Source of the DNA: Lentisphaeria bacterium
Lineage (GTDB): Bacteria > Verrucomicrobiota > Lentisphaeria > Victivallales > Victivallaceae
Length of the DNA: 64,000 nucleotides
Assembly (NCBI GenBank): GCA_018265615.1
Contig: JABLYX010000002.1
Location: 98,148-162,147, forward strand
Direction of reading: 5' to 3'
The notes below the pieces were generated by a model. The model did not search any database and had not been told where the DNA came from. It saw only the letters and a list, made by a program, of their open reading frames with translations. Shown one piece after another: positions 43,863 through 52,384 of the stretch. The position numbers and the translations under genes were made by a program. How positions within the stretch are numbered: position 1 is the first letter of the stretch; each line of letters opens with the position of its first letter.

Positions 43863-45890
43863 ATGAGTTTGTTTCAGTTGCATGCGCCGTACAAACCGGC
43901 GGGCGATCAGCCGCAGGCGATTGCGCAGATGGTGGAGAATCTGCACAGCCGGCAACGTTACCAGACGCTGCTTGGCGTGACCGGCTCCGGCAAAACCTTC
44001 ACGCTGGCGAACGCGATCGCGCAGGTTGACCGGCCTGTCCTGGTGCTCTCCCACAACAAGACGCTGGCGGCGCAGCTCTACAGCGAGTTCAAGGCGTTTT
44101 TTCCGGAAAACGCGGTGGAGTACTTCATCAGCTACTATGACTATTACCTGCCGGAATCGTATATCCCGCAGACCGACACCTATATCGCAAAGGACGCTTC
44201 GATCAACGAGAACATCGAAAAGCTGCGCCTCTCCGCGACCGCGAGCCTCGTGGAACGGCGGGATGTGATCGTGGTTGCGAGCGTTTCGTGCATCTACGGT
44301 TTGGGTTCGCCGGACGATTATGCGGACCTTTGTGTGCGGATCGAAGTCGGCGACACGATCGGGCGCGACGAGATCCTGCGCCGGCTGGTCGACATCCAGT
44401 ACTCGCGCAACGACACCGCGCCGGAGAAGGGGGAGTTCCGGGTGCGCGGCGATGTGATCGACGTGTATGAGCCGCAGCGCGACGACTATATCCGGGTCTC
44501 GTTTTTCGGAGATGAGATCGAGTCGATCGAACGGCGGGACGTCCGCTCGAACAAGGTCAAGACCCGCCCGAAGTTCGTCACGATGTTCCCGTGCAAGCAC
44601 TTTGTCCTGCCGCCGGAGCGGATTCAGAGCGCTTCCGACGCGATTCTGGCCGAAATGGCCGACCGGGTCTCCTGGTTCGAGCGGAACAATCTGCTGGTCG
44701 AGGCGCAGCGGCTCTACCAGCGTGTGACCTACGATCTCGAAATGATGAAGGAGATCGGTTACTGCAGCGGCATCGAAAACTATTCGATGTACCTTGCGAA
44801 CCGCCGTCCCGGGGCGCGCCCGTACTGCCTCTTCGACTTTTTTCCGAACGATTTCCTGACGGTCATCGACGAGTCGCATGTGACGCTCCCGCAGCTTCAG
44901 GCGATGTACCGCGCGGACCGGAACCGCAAACAGGTGCTGGTTGACCACGGGTTCCGCCTGCCGTCGGCGCTGGAAAACCGGCCGCTGCAGTTCGAGGAGT
45001 TCGAACAGGTCACGGGCGATACGATTTTCGTCTCCGCCACGCCGGGCGAATTCGAGCTTGCCCGCTCCGGCAAGCCGGTGGAGCTGATCGTGCGTCCGAC
45101 CGGGCTGCTCGATCCGGTCATCGAGATCCGCCCGCTCGAAGGGCAGGTGGACGACGTGATTGCGGAGGTCCGCCGCGCGACGGCGGCGAAGGAGCGCGTG
45201 CTGATTACGACGCTGACCAAAAAAGCCTCCGAACGGCTGGCCGACTACCTCTCCGAACTCGACATCAAGGCGGCTTATCTGCACAGCGAACTCGACGCGC
45301 TCGAACGGGTCCGGGTGTTGAACAAACTGCGCGACGGCGATTTCGACTGCGTGATCGGCATCAACCTGCTGCGCGAGGGGATCGACCTGCCGGAAGTCGC
45401 CGTTGTGGCGATCCTCGACGCCGACAAGGAGGGGTTCCTGCGTTCGGAGCGTTCGCTGGTCCAGACCGCCGGACGCGCGGCGCGCAACAAGGCGGGGCGC
45501 GCGATCCTCTACGCGGACAACATCACGCCGAGCATGCAGAAGCTGATCGAGCAGACGAATGTGCGGCGCGAACGGCAGATGGCCTACAATGAAGAGCACG
45601 GGATCGTCCCGGAGACGATCCGGAAAGGGCGGAATTTCACGATCGGCGAGATCGTCGCGCCCGACGCTGCGGAGAAAAAGAAGCTCAAGATGCCGAAGCT
45701 GGCCGGAAACATGTTCACCGATGCGACCGACATCTCGGAGCTCGGGCTCTCGGACACCGACCTCGACGCGCTCATCAACGAGCTGACCGGCGAGATGCGC
45801 ACGGCGGCCGAAGCGCTCGAATTCGAACGCGCGGCGGACCTGCGCGACCAGATCCGCAAGCTGCGCCCGGCCGGGCCGGATGGAAAATAA
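43863..45890 (+). CDS. uvrB: Excinuclease ABC subunit B
   Basis: 675 residues. UvrB is the DNA-damage-verifying helicase of nucleotide-excision repair. Motifs are Walker A GVTGSGKTFT, the beta-hairpin region YYDYYLPESYIP, DESHV, helicase motif VI QTAGRAARN and the C-terminal UVR domain (EALEFERAADLRDQIRKL) that binds UvrC. The ATG at 43863 gives the standard N terminus (SLFQLHAPYKPAGDQPQAI); the Shine-Dalgarno site is weak. Length is normal. Confidence 0.98.
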   Translation: MSLFQLHAPYKPAGDQPQAIAQMVENLHSRQRYQTLLGVTGSGKTFTLANAIAQVDRPVLVLSHNKTLAAQLYSEFKAFFPENAVEYFISYYDYYLPESYIPQTDTYIAKDASINENIEKLRLSATASLVERRDVIVVASVSCIYGLGSPDDYADLCVRIEVGDTIGRDEILRRLVDIQYSRNDTAPEKGEFRVRGDVIDVYEPQRDDYIRVSFFGDEIESIERRDVRSNKVKTRPKFVTMFPCKHFVLPPERIQSASDAILAEMADRVSWFERNNLLVEAQRLYQRVTYDLEMMKEIGYCSGIENYSMYLANRRPGARPYCLFDFFPNDFLTVIDESHVTLPQLQAMYRADRNRKQVLVDHGFRLPSALENRPLQFEEFEQVTGDTIFVSATPGEFELARSGKPVELIVRPTGLLDPVIEIRPLEGQVDDVIAEVRRATAAKERVLITTLTKKASERLADYLSELDIKAAYLHSELDALERVRVLNKLRDGDFDCVIGINLLREGIDLPEVAVVAILDADKEGFLRSERSLVQTAGRAARNKAGRAILYADNITPSMQKLIEQTNVRRERQMAYNEEHGIVPETIRKGRNFTIGEIVAPDAAEKKKLKMPKLAGNMFTDATDISELGLSDTDLDALINELTGEMRTAAEALEFERAADLRDQIRKLRPAGPDGK

Positions 45891-45933
45891 TCCGGTTCAG
45901 TCCTTTCTGCCGGAATATCAGTGCGGCTCCGGC

Positions 45934-45962
45934 TTGAAAAAAGCCGTAACCGGGTGTATATT
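45934..45962 (+). promoter_or_regulatory. Promoter of efp
   Basis: TTGAAA (45934-45939) and TATATT (45957-45962) with a 17-base spacer, about 60 bases before the efp start codon. Confidence 0.6.
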
Positions 45963-46022
45963 ATCCAGTTCATGTAAAAATTCCGATGATAGAAACCATC
46001 TGATTCAAGGAGTGAAACCAAG

Positions 46023-46589
46023 ATGTTCAGTGCTTCCGACCTGAAGAAGGGCCTCAAGATCGAGATCGACGGCATGCCGTGGGTCATCACCGAATTCGAT
46101 TTCTGCAAACCCGGCAAGGGAACCGCGCTCTACCGCTGCCGCATGCGCAACCTCGTGAACGGCGCCGGCATGGAGAAAACCTACCGCCCGACCGACAAAA
46201 TCGACAAGCCGAATCTCGAAGAACGCGAGATGTATTACTCCTACTACGACGGCCACCACTACATTTTCAGCGATCCGAACACGTTCGAGGAGATGGCCGT
46301 CTCCGCCGAGGCTCTCGGCAACCAGGTCAATTTCCTGATCGAGGAGAGCCTCTGCAACTTCCTGCTCTTCAACGGCGAGCCGATCGAAATCACGCTCCCG
46401 ACCTTCATCGAAAAAGAGATCGTCGATACCGAACCGGGCGTCCGCGGCGACACTGCTACGAACGTGACCAAACCGGCCAAGATCGACAACGGCTACGAGA
46501 TTCAGGTTCCGCTCTTCATCAACCAGGGCGATATCGTGAAGATCGATACGCGCACCGGTGCTTACGCGGAACGCATCAGCAAGGCCTGA
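46023..46589 (+). CDS. efp: Translation elongation factor P
   Basis: 188 residues in three beta-barrel domains. EF-P rescues ribosomes stalled on polyproline. The domain I tip reads CKPGKGTALYRC with Lys at residue 32 in the position that is beta-lysylated in E. coli EF-P. C-terminal NQGDIVKIDTRTGAYAERI is the classic signature. AAGGAG lies about ten bases before the ATG, and an intrinsic terminator follows. Modification enzymes (EpmA/EpmB) are not in the window. Confidence 0.97.
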   Translation: MFSASDLKKGLKIEIDGMPWVITEFDFCKPGKGTALYRCRMRNLVNGAGMEKTYRPTDKIDKPNLEEREMYYSYYDGHHYIFSDPNTFEEMAVSAEALGNQVNFLIEESLCNFLLFNGEPIEITLPTFIEKEIVDTEPGVRGDTATNVTKPAKIDNGYEIQVPLFINQGDIVKIDTRTGAYAERISKA

Positions 46590-46610
46590 CCGTTTCTCTC
46601 CGTATTTTTC

Positions 46611-46647
46611 AAAAAACGTCCTCCTTTGCCGGGAGGGCGTTTTTTTT
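46611..46647 (+). terminator. Intrinsic terminator after efp
   Basis: AACGTCCTCC (46615-46624) pairs with GGAGGGCGTT (46632-46641, one wobble) and is followed by a run of T to 46647. It separates efp from module C. Confidence 0.88.
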
Positions 46648-46657
46648 GCCTGAAAAA

Positions 46658-46703
46658 AAATCTGCGGACAGAAATTGACAAATCTGCGGACGCTTCTCAT
46701 AAT
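46658..46703 (+). promoter_or_regulatory. Module C promoter with direct-repeat operator
   Basis: TTGACA (46675-46680) and CATAAT (46698-46703), spacer 17. AAATCTGCGGAC occurs twice (46658-46669 and 46680-46691) in direct orientation, 22 bases apart. One copy lies upstream of -35 and one lies in the spacer, as expected for a GntR-type site on two turns of the helix. Confidence 0.8.
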
Positions 46704-46729
46704 ATTAGTGGAAGGAGTTCATAAAAACG

Positions 46730-47800
46730 ATGATTCTGAAGAGAAAGACCAAAGAGCTGTCAGAGCAACTGATAACAGAACTGAACCGTTTCAGCGCGGG
46801 AGGCCGCTTTTATTCGGCGCGCCAGATGGTGGACCGGTACGGCGTGAGCCGGCGCGTGGTCAACTCCGCCATCATGGAGCTCTCTGAGCGCGGATTGCTC
46901 GAGGTGCGGCCGAAGAGCGGCGTGTTCGTGAAACGGACCTCCATGCTGCGCACCGTCGTCTACCTTTATCCGGACTGGCCCGGAGACTCCGCGAAGTATC
47001 TCGGAGAATCGTTGAAAACAGCTTTCGAACGGTTCCGGGGGACCTATCTCTTTTCCCCGTGCCCCTACTCGAGCTTTTCCGATGTCTGCGGGCTGCTCGC
47101 CGGCTGCACCGCCGATGCCGTCATCTTCGGCGTGCCGGGGAAGCCGCTCTCTCATACGGAGGTGGAGTTCATCAACCGTCTGCCGATGCCGGTCATCTGC
47201 CTCGAACGCCAGATGGCGGATGTTTCGATGCACTCCACCTGCGGGAATTCCGAATACGGCGCATTGCTCGTCGTGAATTACCTGATGAAACGCGGCCATC
47301 GCCGGCTCGGGCTGCTGCCGTGCGAACCGTTTTCCGGCGAGGTCAGCATCCGCTGCAACAGTTTTCTGTCTTATGCGCGGCTGCTCGGCTGTACGGTCGA
47401 AATCGTGCCGTGCCGGAACCGGCCGTGGGACTATGCAGTGGAAAAGGCGTACGAGGCGATGATGCGCTATCTTGACCGGAACCTGCTCGATTTCACGGCG
47501 CTTTTCGTGATCAGCGACGATTCGTGCAAGGGGGTGCTGCGCGCGCTGAGCGAGCATGGGATCCGGGTCCCCGGCGATCTGAGCGTCATCGGCTACGGTT
47601 ATTCCCGCGAGCCGCTTTATATGAGTCCGCCTGTGACGACTGTGGCGTGCAGCCCGGAAGAGAGCGCGAATTCGCTCGTAGAGGCGATTCATGACTATTT
47701 CATGAATCCCGGACCGGAGAAGGTCATCACCGTGCGGAATCTGCCGGTCGTGTTCGAGCGGAAATCCGTCGGCATGGTTCCGGCGAAAGAACGGCACTGA
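46730..47800 (+). CDS. Module C: GntR-type DNA-binding domain fused to LacI-type sensor domain
   Basis: 356 residues. Residues 1-70 form a GntR winged helix (SARQMVDRYGVSRRVVNSAI, GLLEVRPKSGVFV). From about residue 72 a LacI-type periplasmic-binding domain follows (VVYLYPDWPGDSAKYLGESL to SVIGYGYSREPLYMSPPVTT). This hybrid is known from AraR-type sugar regulators. AAGGAG precedes the ATG. The tandem AAATCTGCGGAC sites at its promoter suggest autoregulation. It replaces the pure LacI regulator found in modules A and B. Confidence 0.9.
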   Translation: MILKRKTKELSEQLITELNRFSAGGRFYSARQMVDRYGVSRRVVNSAIMELSERGLLEVRPKSGVFVKRTSMLRTVVYLYPDWPGDSAKYLGESLKTAFERFRGTYLFSPCPYSSFSDVCGLLAGCTADAVIFGVPGKPLSHTEVEFINRLPMPVICLERQMADVSMHSTCGNSEYGALLVVNYLMKRGHRRLGLLPCEPFSGEVSIRCNSFLSYARLLGCTVEIVPCRNRPWDYAVEKAYEAMMRYLDRNLLDFTALFVISDDSCKGVLRALSEHGIRVPGDLSVIGYGYSREPLYMSPPVTTVACSPEESANSLVEAIHDYFMNPGPEKVITVRNLPVVFERKSVGMVPAKERH

Positions 47801-48026
47801 ATCAATTGCATATCGCCCGAAACCGGAAACAACAGAGATGGTATGTTAATGCCATCGAAACATTAACAATGCCTTTCTCGAAGGTGTGAGTACGGCGTAG
47901 CCGCACGGAACACCGGAGAGCGGGGCCCCCGGAAAGTACCCGAAGCTTTCGGGCGATCAGCCCGAAAGACCCGAGGCCCGTGGCCGAAGGGGGGGCCACT
48001 TTTCGGGGAACACAGGAGAAACGGAA
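47801..48026 (+). other. GC-rich, strongly structured leader before the module C prepilin
   Basis: 226 bases with no gene. It begins with a perfect 8-base inverted repeat (TGTTAATG 47844-47851, CATTAACA 47861-47868). Stems follow at 47883-47887/47910-47914 (enclosing CGGC-GTA-GCCG), 47946-47954/47960-47968 (CTTTCGGGC) and 47980-47985/47994-47999 (GTGGCC). The equivalent gap in module A is 24 bases, in module B 26 bases, and in module D the genes overlap. It may be a cis-acting RNA or attenuator; I do not recognise a known class. Confidence 0.5.
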
Positions 48027-48728
48027 ATGGAACAGGGAAAACGGTTCACTCTCATCGAGCTCCTCGTCGTGATTGCGATCATCGCGATTCTGGCGTCGAT
48101 GCTGCTGCCGGCGCTGAACCAGGCGAGGGAACGCGGGCGCGGGGCCTCCTGCCTCAGCAATCTGAAGCAGTGCATGAGTTTCCAGCTCATGTACGCCGGA
48201 GATTTCAGGGATAATTTCGTGTTTTACGTACAGGGCAGAGGCACCTGGGGGAACATCTTCTACAACCTGGGCTACACACACGATACGAAGGTCATGCACT
48301 GTCCCTCCACCCGCTACACCGGCAACTTCAACAGCGGCTGGTATACATACGGTTTCTTCCGGCCGGCGGCGGATGGAACCGCATACTGGTACGGCAAGAC
48401 GAGGTATGGAGATTTCGCGCGCTATAAGACCGCTTCTCCGGAGTACCATGTATTCCTGATTTCGAAGATGACGAAACCAGGCACGACGGAGCTCATGGTC
48501 GACACGGTCCGGATGTCCGGAGTCGATGAAAACCGCGGCGCGGCCCATTTCATGCCGACCAAAATACAGGACGGCAACACCTCCGGCCCGTGGCTCGCCC
48601 ACAACAACCGGCTGAATGCGGCCTATGCCGACGGCCACGCCGCGGCTCGAAGCCGGGAGGAGCTGAAAGCCTCCCCGCACATCTTCACGAAGGTCATTTT
48701 GAAAGAGCTCGTCGAACAGAATCTGTAA
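48027..48728 (+). CDS. Module C: prepilin-like secreted protein (H-X9-DG type)
   Basis: 233 residues beginning MEQGKRFTLIELLVVIAIIA, then ILASMLLPALNQARERGRG. Arg precedes FTLIE. The H-X9-DG motif is HNNRLNAAYADGHAA. AGGAG precedes the ATG, and the long structured leader at 47801-48026 separates it from the regulator. The hydrolase gene starts 28 bases after its stop. It probably assembles or docks at a pseudopilus, or anchors through its hydrophobic helix. Confidence 0.88.
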   Translation: MEQGKRFTLIELLVVIAIIAILASMLLPALNQARERGRGASCLSNLKQCMSFQLMYAGDFRDNFVFYVQGRGTWGNIFYNLGYTHDTKVMHCPSTRYTGNFNSGWYTYGFFRPAADGTAYWYGKTRYGDFARYKTASPEYHVFLISKMTKPGTTELMVDTVRMSGVDENRGAAHFMPTKIQDGNTSGPWLAHNNRLNAAYADGHAAARSREELKASPHIFTKVILKELVEQNL

Positions 48729-48756
48729 TTCGCCAACCCCACAGGACAGGAAACCG

Positions 48757-51700
48757 ATGAAACTGAATTTGCTCAATTGTCTGGCCGGACTCCTCGCGGT
48801 CTCATGCTGCGCCGTATTCGGGGCGGAGCCGATCGTGAACGGCTCCTTCGAGGAGGGAGCCCCCGGCGGGCTCCCGGACGGCTGGACCCACCAGCCCGGA
48901 AATGCCCGCAGCGCGATTTACCTCATCGACAACATCGCGACGGAGGGACGGCAGGCGCTGTTCATCAAAAATGCCTCGCAGTGGAAACCCGGCGTCTATT
49001 CGTCCGTTTTCCAGTCCATCCCGCTGAAGCCCAATCTCCGCTACCGGCTGAGCTGCAGCATCAAGGGTGAGAATGTGAAGAAGCTCGGCTTTGTGATCGG
49101 CGACCGCTGGAAGATCCGCTTCTACCCGAAAGTCACCGAAAACTGGAAAAAACACGAATTCGAATTCACCCTTGCGCCGGAGGACGTCAAAGGCGGCAAA
49201 GCGCAATTCCGCATCCTCACCGAAGGGTTGACGGACGGCGCGTGGATCGACGAGGTCAGGATTCAGCCGGTGGGCGGCAGTGTGCTTACCCCGGCGGATT
49301 TTCAAACGGAGCGCGTCCTGACGGCGAAACGCCTGACCGTTCCGCTGGAGTCGCTGACGGGAATCCCGGAAGGTTTCGCGACAGTCACCCTGCCTGCCGG
49401 AGAGAAGTTCTATACGGGCAAGCCGATGGTTTCCCCGGATAAATTCCGGGGGAAAATCGCGCTCGCCTACGATGACGAAGGGATCATCGTCCTGGCCGAC
49501 GTGGCGAAACGGAATGTCACGGGCGGCGGAGGGAACTCGATGTGGTGTTTCGATTCGGTCCAGATCCGGATCAATCCGGAGAGCAGCTTTGAAGGGAAGC
49601 ATGAACCGAACGATCTCGAAATCGGGTTCTCCCCGGCTCCGGCAGGAGTCGCGGCCTACAGTTGGACGCTGAAACGGCAGCCGACCCGGGACGAAGTCGA
49701 TCTCAGCGGCGGCGTCACCCCGGAGGGATACCGGATCGCCGCCCGGCTGAAGTGGAGCCTCTTCGACAATCCGGAGTTCCGGAACGCCGACAGCTTTTCC
49801 TTCAACGCTATTTTCAACATCAATTTCAACGGAATCCGCGAGGTCGCTTTCCTGCAGCGCGGCATCCACGATTCGAAGAACAAGACGCAGAGCGTGCTCG
49901 TGCTGTTTGAGCGGGAGCGTCCGACCGGATTCTTCAAGGCGGTTTCGCGGCGCAACCCGGCGGAACTCGCCGGAACCCTCTTCCTCACCGGTCCGGAGCA
50001 GCGGGAAAGCTGGACGGCCTCCGCCGAGCTCACGGACAAACGGGGCGGAAAAACCGTGCATCCGCTTGCGGATATGCCGCCGGTACGGCGCGGGGAAATC
50101 GTCAGCCGGGAGTTGCGGCTGCCGCTTCTGCGCGTTGCCGAAGGGGAGTATGGCGTCGCTTTCGCGGTGCCGGGCGGCCGGATTTCCGGCGGGGAGGCGG
50201 AAAAGATCGACCTGCTGAACAAACAGCTCCCCGAACTCGCGTCGTTGCGGAAACGGTTCGACGCCGGCCGCGAAACCGTCTCCCGCAAGGGAGTTTCGCA
50301 TCCGATGCTGACTGTGTGGAGTTCCGTCATCGAACGGCAGCTTGCGCTGCAGCAGCGCTATCTCACGCAGGAGCAGGCGCCGGAGAAGCTCGAATATTAT
50401 CTTGCACTCGGTGAACGGGTCAACCCGGAGCTGGCCCGGACGGTTGCGGATTTTGAGGCGGCGGCCGACAGCTTTGTTCCGCTCCCCGCTCCGGAGTACC
50501 GGACCGGGCCCATCCGCGGCTACCGGGACGGAATGCCGCTGGTTCCGGCCGTCACGGACGGAAAGGAGGAGCTTCGTCCGATGTTCTTCGCCGGATACGG
50601 GCACTTCACCGACGCGATCCGCGACATTCCGTATTTCCGGAAGGTCGGGGCGAACCTGGTCCAGTTCGAAACCGGCCCCCGCCATTTCCTGCGGAAACCG
50701 GGGAAAAACGGGGCCTTCATCGCGGATCCCGGCGAATTCCGCAACCGCATCGAACCCGCGTTGAAGGCGGCCTGCGAAAACAACGTCAAGATCTCGCTGC
50801 TGCTGTCGCCGCACTACCATCCGGGCTGGTGGCTCGACGGGCACCCGGAGCTGAAACGCGGCAACGGCCTCACGCACTACGAAGTCAACGCGCCGGAATC
50901 CCGCCGGATGCTCAACGCCTACCTCGACTGCCTGTTGCCGCTCCTGCGCGATACGCCTTACCGCGACGGGCTGCACAGCATCGTGCTCACGAACGAACCG
51001 AATTACGCCGGAGCGATCTGGTCGAATCCGATGACGCGGGAATTTTTCCAGGCATGGTGCGAGAAGAAGTACGGTGACATCTCCGGCTTCAACCGCGCTT
51101 CCGGCGGGAAGTTCGGGAGCTTCACCGAACTCGCCGGAACCGATCCGGCCGGGAATCCGGCGGTCAACTATGAATTCGAACAGTTCCGGCGGCACACGTT
51201 CGCGGACTTCCACCGGTTCCTCGCGGAAAAGGTGAAACACTGTCTGCCGGACATGCCGGTCCATGTGAAGATCATGATCGGTACGACCTACCTGCCGATG
51301 GGCGTCGATTTCGCCGTGGACCCTGAGCTCTTCGCGGAGTTCAGCGACTATAACGGCAACGACGCCGGAATGACCTGGAAGTTCGACCGCTGGGTCAGCG
51401 CGTGGAGCGCCATCAACCTTTCGCACGACCTGCAGTACTCCCTGCGCCCGATGCGCATCATGAACACCGAGAACCACATCATCCGGGACGGCGAGGAGAG
51501 GGTGATTCCGCCGGAGCACGTCTACACCGCGGTCTTCGAGCAGTTCCTGCAGGGAGTCGGCGGCATCGTCACCTGGGTGTGGGTCGAAAATACGTTCGAG
51601 CGCAACCGGGACGCCGCGCTGCGCGGCTCCATCCACCACCGTCCGTCGAACATCGTCGCCCATGCGCAGGCGCTGTACGACGCAAACCGCCTGGCCGGGC

Positions 51701-52326
51701 CGATCACCGTCTTCGTGCAGGCGAAGCCGCAGATCGGAATCCTCTATTCGCCATCCTCGCTGATCCAGAACAGCGCGAACTGGAGCGCGTCCCTGACCGC
51801 GACGCACGCCGCGCTCTGTTTCACCGGACACAAGATCGGCTTCATCAGCGAGAAACAGCTCGAAAACGGGGAGTTCGGGGAGTACCGCGCGATCATCGCA
51901 ACCGACGCGACGCACGTCACGCAGAAGGCGGCGGAGGGGTTGAAGCAGTTCGCCGCGCGCGGCGGGAAGCTCTTCGCTGCCGGCCGTTCTCCGGCGTTCG
52001 ACTCCTACGGGCGCCCACTCCCGCAGATGCCCGCCTTCGCCTCCGTGAAAGAGCTGAAAGCGTGGAAGAAACAGCTCGATGCGATTTCACCGCTGCCGGT
52101 TACGCTCCGGGCGGAGGGCGGCGACACCGACGGCATCTTCTTCCGCATGGTTCCCGACCATGACGGCTCCTGGCTCGTCAACATCGTGAACTACAACCGC
52201 GAGCCGCGCCGGATCACGCTCTCCGGAGGCGGAACGTTCCGCGATCTGCTGGCGGAGAAGCCGTTCGAGCCCTCTCCGGAGCTCGCGCCGCTCAAGCCGC
52301 TGTTCCTGCGCTATTATATGCCGTAG
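48757..52326 (+). CDS. Module C: giant secreted GH42-like glycoside hydrolase
   Basis: 1189 residues. A signal peptide ending near VFGAE (an AVSC stretch inside it could be read as a weak lipobox) is followed by one CenC-like domain (PIVNGSFEEG onward), a CBM9/DOMON-like domain (IALAYDDEGIIVLADVA, FDSVQIRINPE), a coiled coil, and a GH42-like barrel with likely acid E747 (IVLTNEPNY) and nucleophile E905 (RIMNTENHII). The trimerisation-like domain and a C-terminal beta domain follow. It has one CenC repeat fewer than the module A and B enzymes. The C-terminal tail is shared with module B. CAGGACAGGAAA precedes the ATG. Confidence 0.82.
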   Translation: MKLNLLNCLAGLLAVSCCAVFGAEPIVNGSFEEGAPGGLPDGWTHQPGNARSAIYLIDNIATEGRQALFIKNASQWKPGVYSSVFQSIPLKPNLRYRLSCSIKGENVKKLGFVIGDRWKIRFYPKVTENWKKHEFEFTLAPEDVKGGKAQFRILTEGLTDGAWIDEVRIQPVGGSVLTPADFQTERVLTAKRLTVPLESLTGIPEGFATVTLPAGEKFYTGKPMVSPDKFRGKIALAYDDEGIIVLADVAKRNVTGGGGNSMWCFDSVQIRINPESSFEGKHEPNDLEIGFSPAPAGVAAYSWTLKRQPTRDEVDLSGGVTPEGYRIAARLKWSLFDNPEFRNADSFSFNAIFNINFNGIREVAFLQRGIHDSKNKTQSVLVLFERERPTGFFKAVSRRNPAELAGTLFLTGPEQRESWTASAELTDKRGGKTVHPLADMPPVRRGEIVSRELRLPLLRVAEGEYGVAFAVPGGRISGGEAEKIDLLNKQLPELASLRKRFDAGRETVSRKGVSHPMLTVWSSVIERQLALQQRYLTQEQAPEKLEYYLALGERVNPELARTVADFEAAADSFVPLPAPEYRTGPIRGYRDGMPLVPAVTDGKEELRPMFFAGYGHFTDAIRDIPYFRKVGANLVQFETGPRHFLRKPGKNGAFIADPGEFRNRIEPALKAACENNVKISLLLSPHYHPGWWLDGHPELKRGNGLTHYEVNAPESRRMLNAYLDCLLPLLRDTPYRDGLHSIVLTNEPNYAGAIWSNPMTREFFQAWCEKKYGDISGFNRASGGKFGSFTELAGTDPAGNPAVNYEFEQFRRHTFADFHRFLAEKVKHCLPDMPVHVKIMIGTTYLPMGVDFAVDPELFAEFSDYNGNDAGMTWKFDRWVSAWSAINLSHDLQYSLRPMRIMNTENHIIRDGEERVIPPEHVYTAVFEQFLQGVGGIVTWVWVENTFERNRDAALRGSIHHRPSNIVAHAQALYDANRLAGPITVFVQAKPQIGILYSPSSLIQNSANWSASLTATHAALCFTGHKIGFISEKQLENGEFGEYRAIIATDATHVTQKAAEGLKQFAARGGKLFAAGRSPAFDSYGRPLPQMPAFASVKELKAWKKQLDAISPLPVTLRAEGGDTDGIFFRMVPDHDGSWLVNIVNYNREPRRITLSGGGTFRDLLAEKPFEPSPELAPLKPLFLRYYMP

Positions 52327-52334
52327 AGGCAGGA

Positions 52335-52380
52335 AAGTATCCCCGTGGAGGCCGCCGGAGCGGTTTTCACGGGGATGCTT
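52335..52380. terminator. Bidirectional terminator between modules C and D
   Basis: ATCCCCGTG (52339-52347) pairs with CACGGGGAT (52368-52376); flanking AAG/CTT extends it. An inner CCGC/GCGG stem is nested in the loop. It sits between two convergent genes. Confidence 0.6.
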
Positions 52381-52384
52381 CTGT

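Noticed and set aside
43839..45599. A 586-codon minus-strand frame
   Set aside because: Antisense to uvrB; a shadow frame.
47801..48026. A known riboswitch such as a c-di-GMP type in the module C leader
   Set aside because: I could not match the conserved core of any class I know, so it is only listed as a candidate structured region.
48802..51915. A 1037-codon open frame on the minus strand
   Set aside because: Antisense to the module C hydrolase, with no recognisable motif and no ribosome site; a shadow frame.
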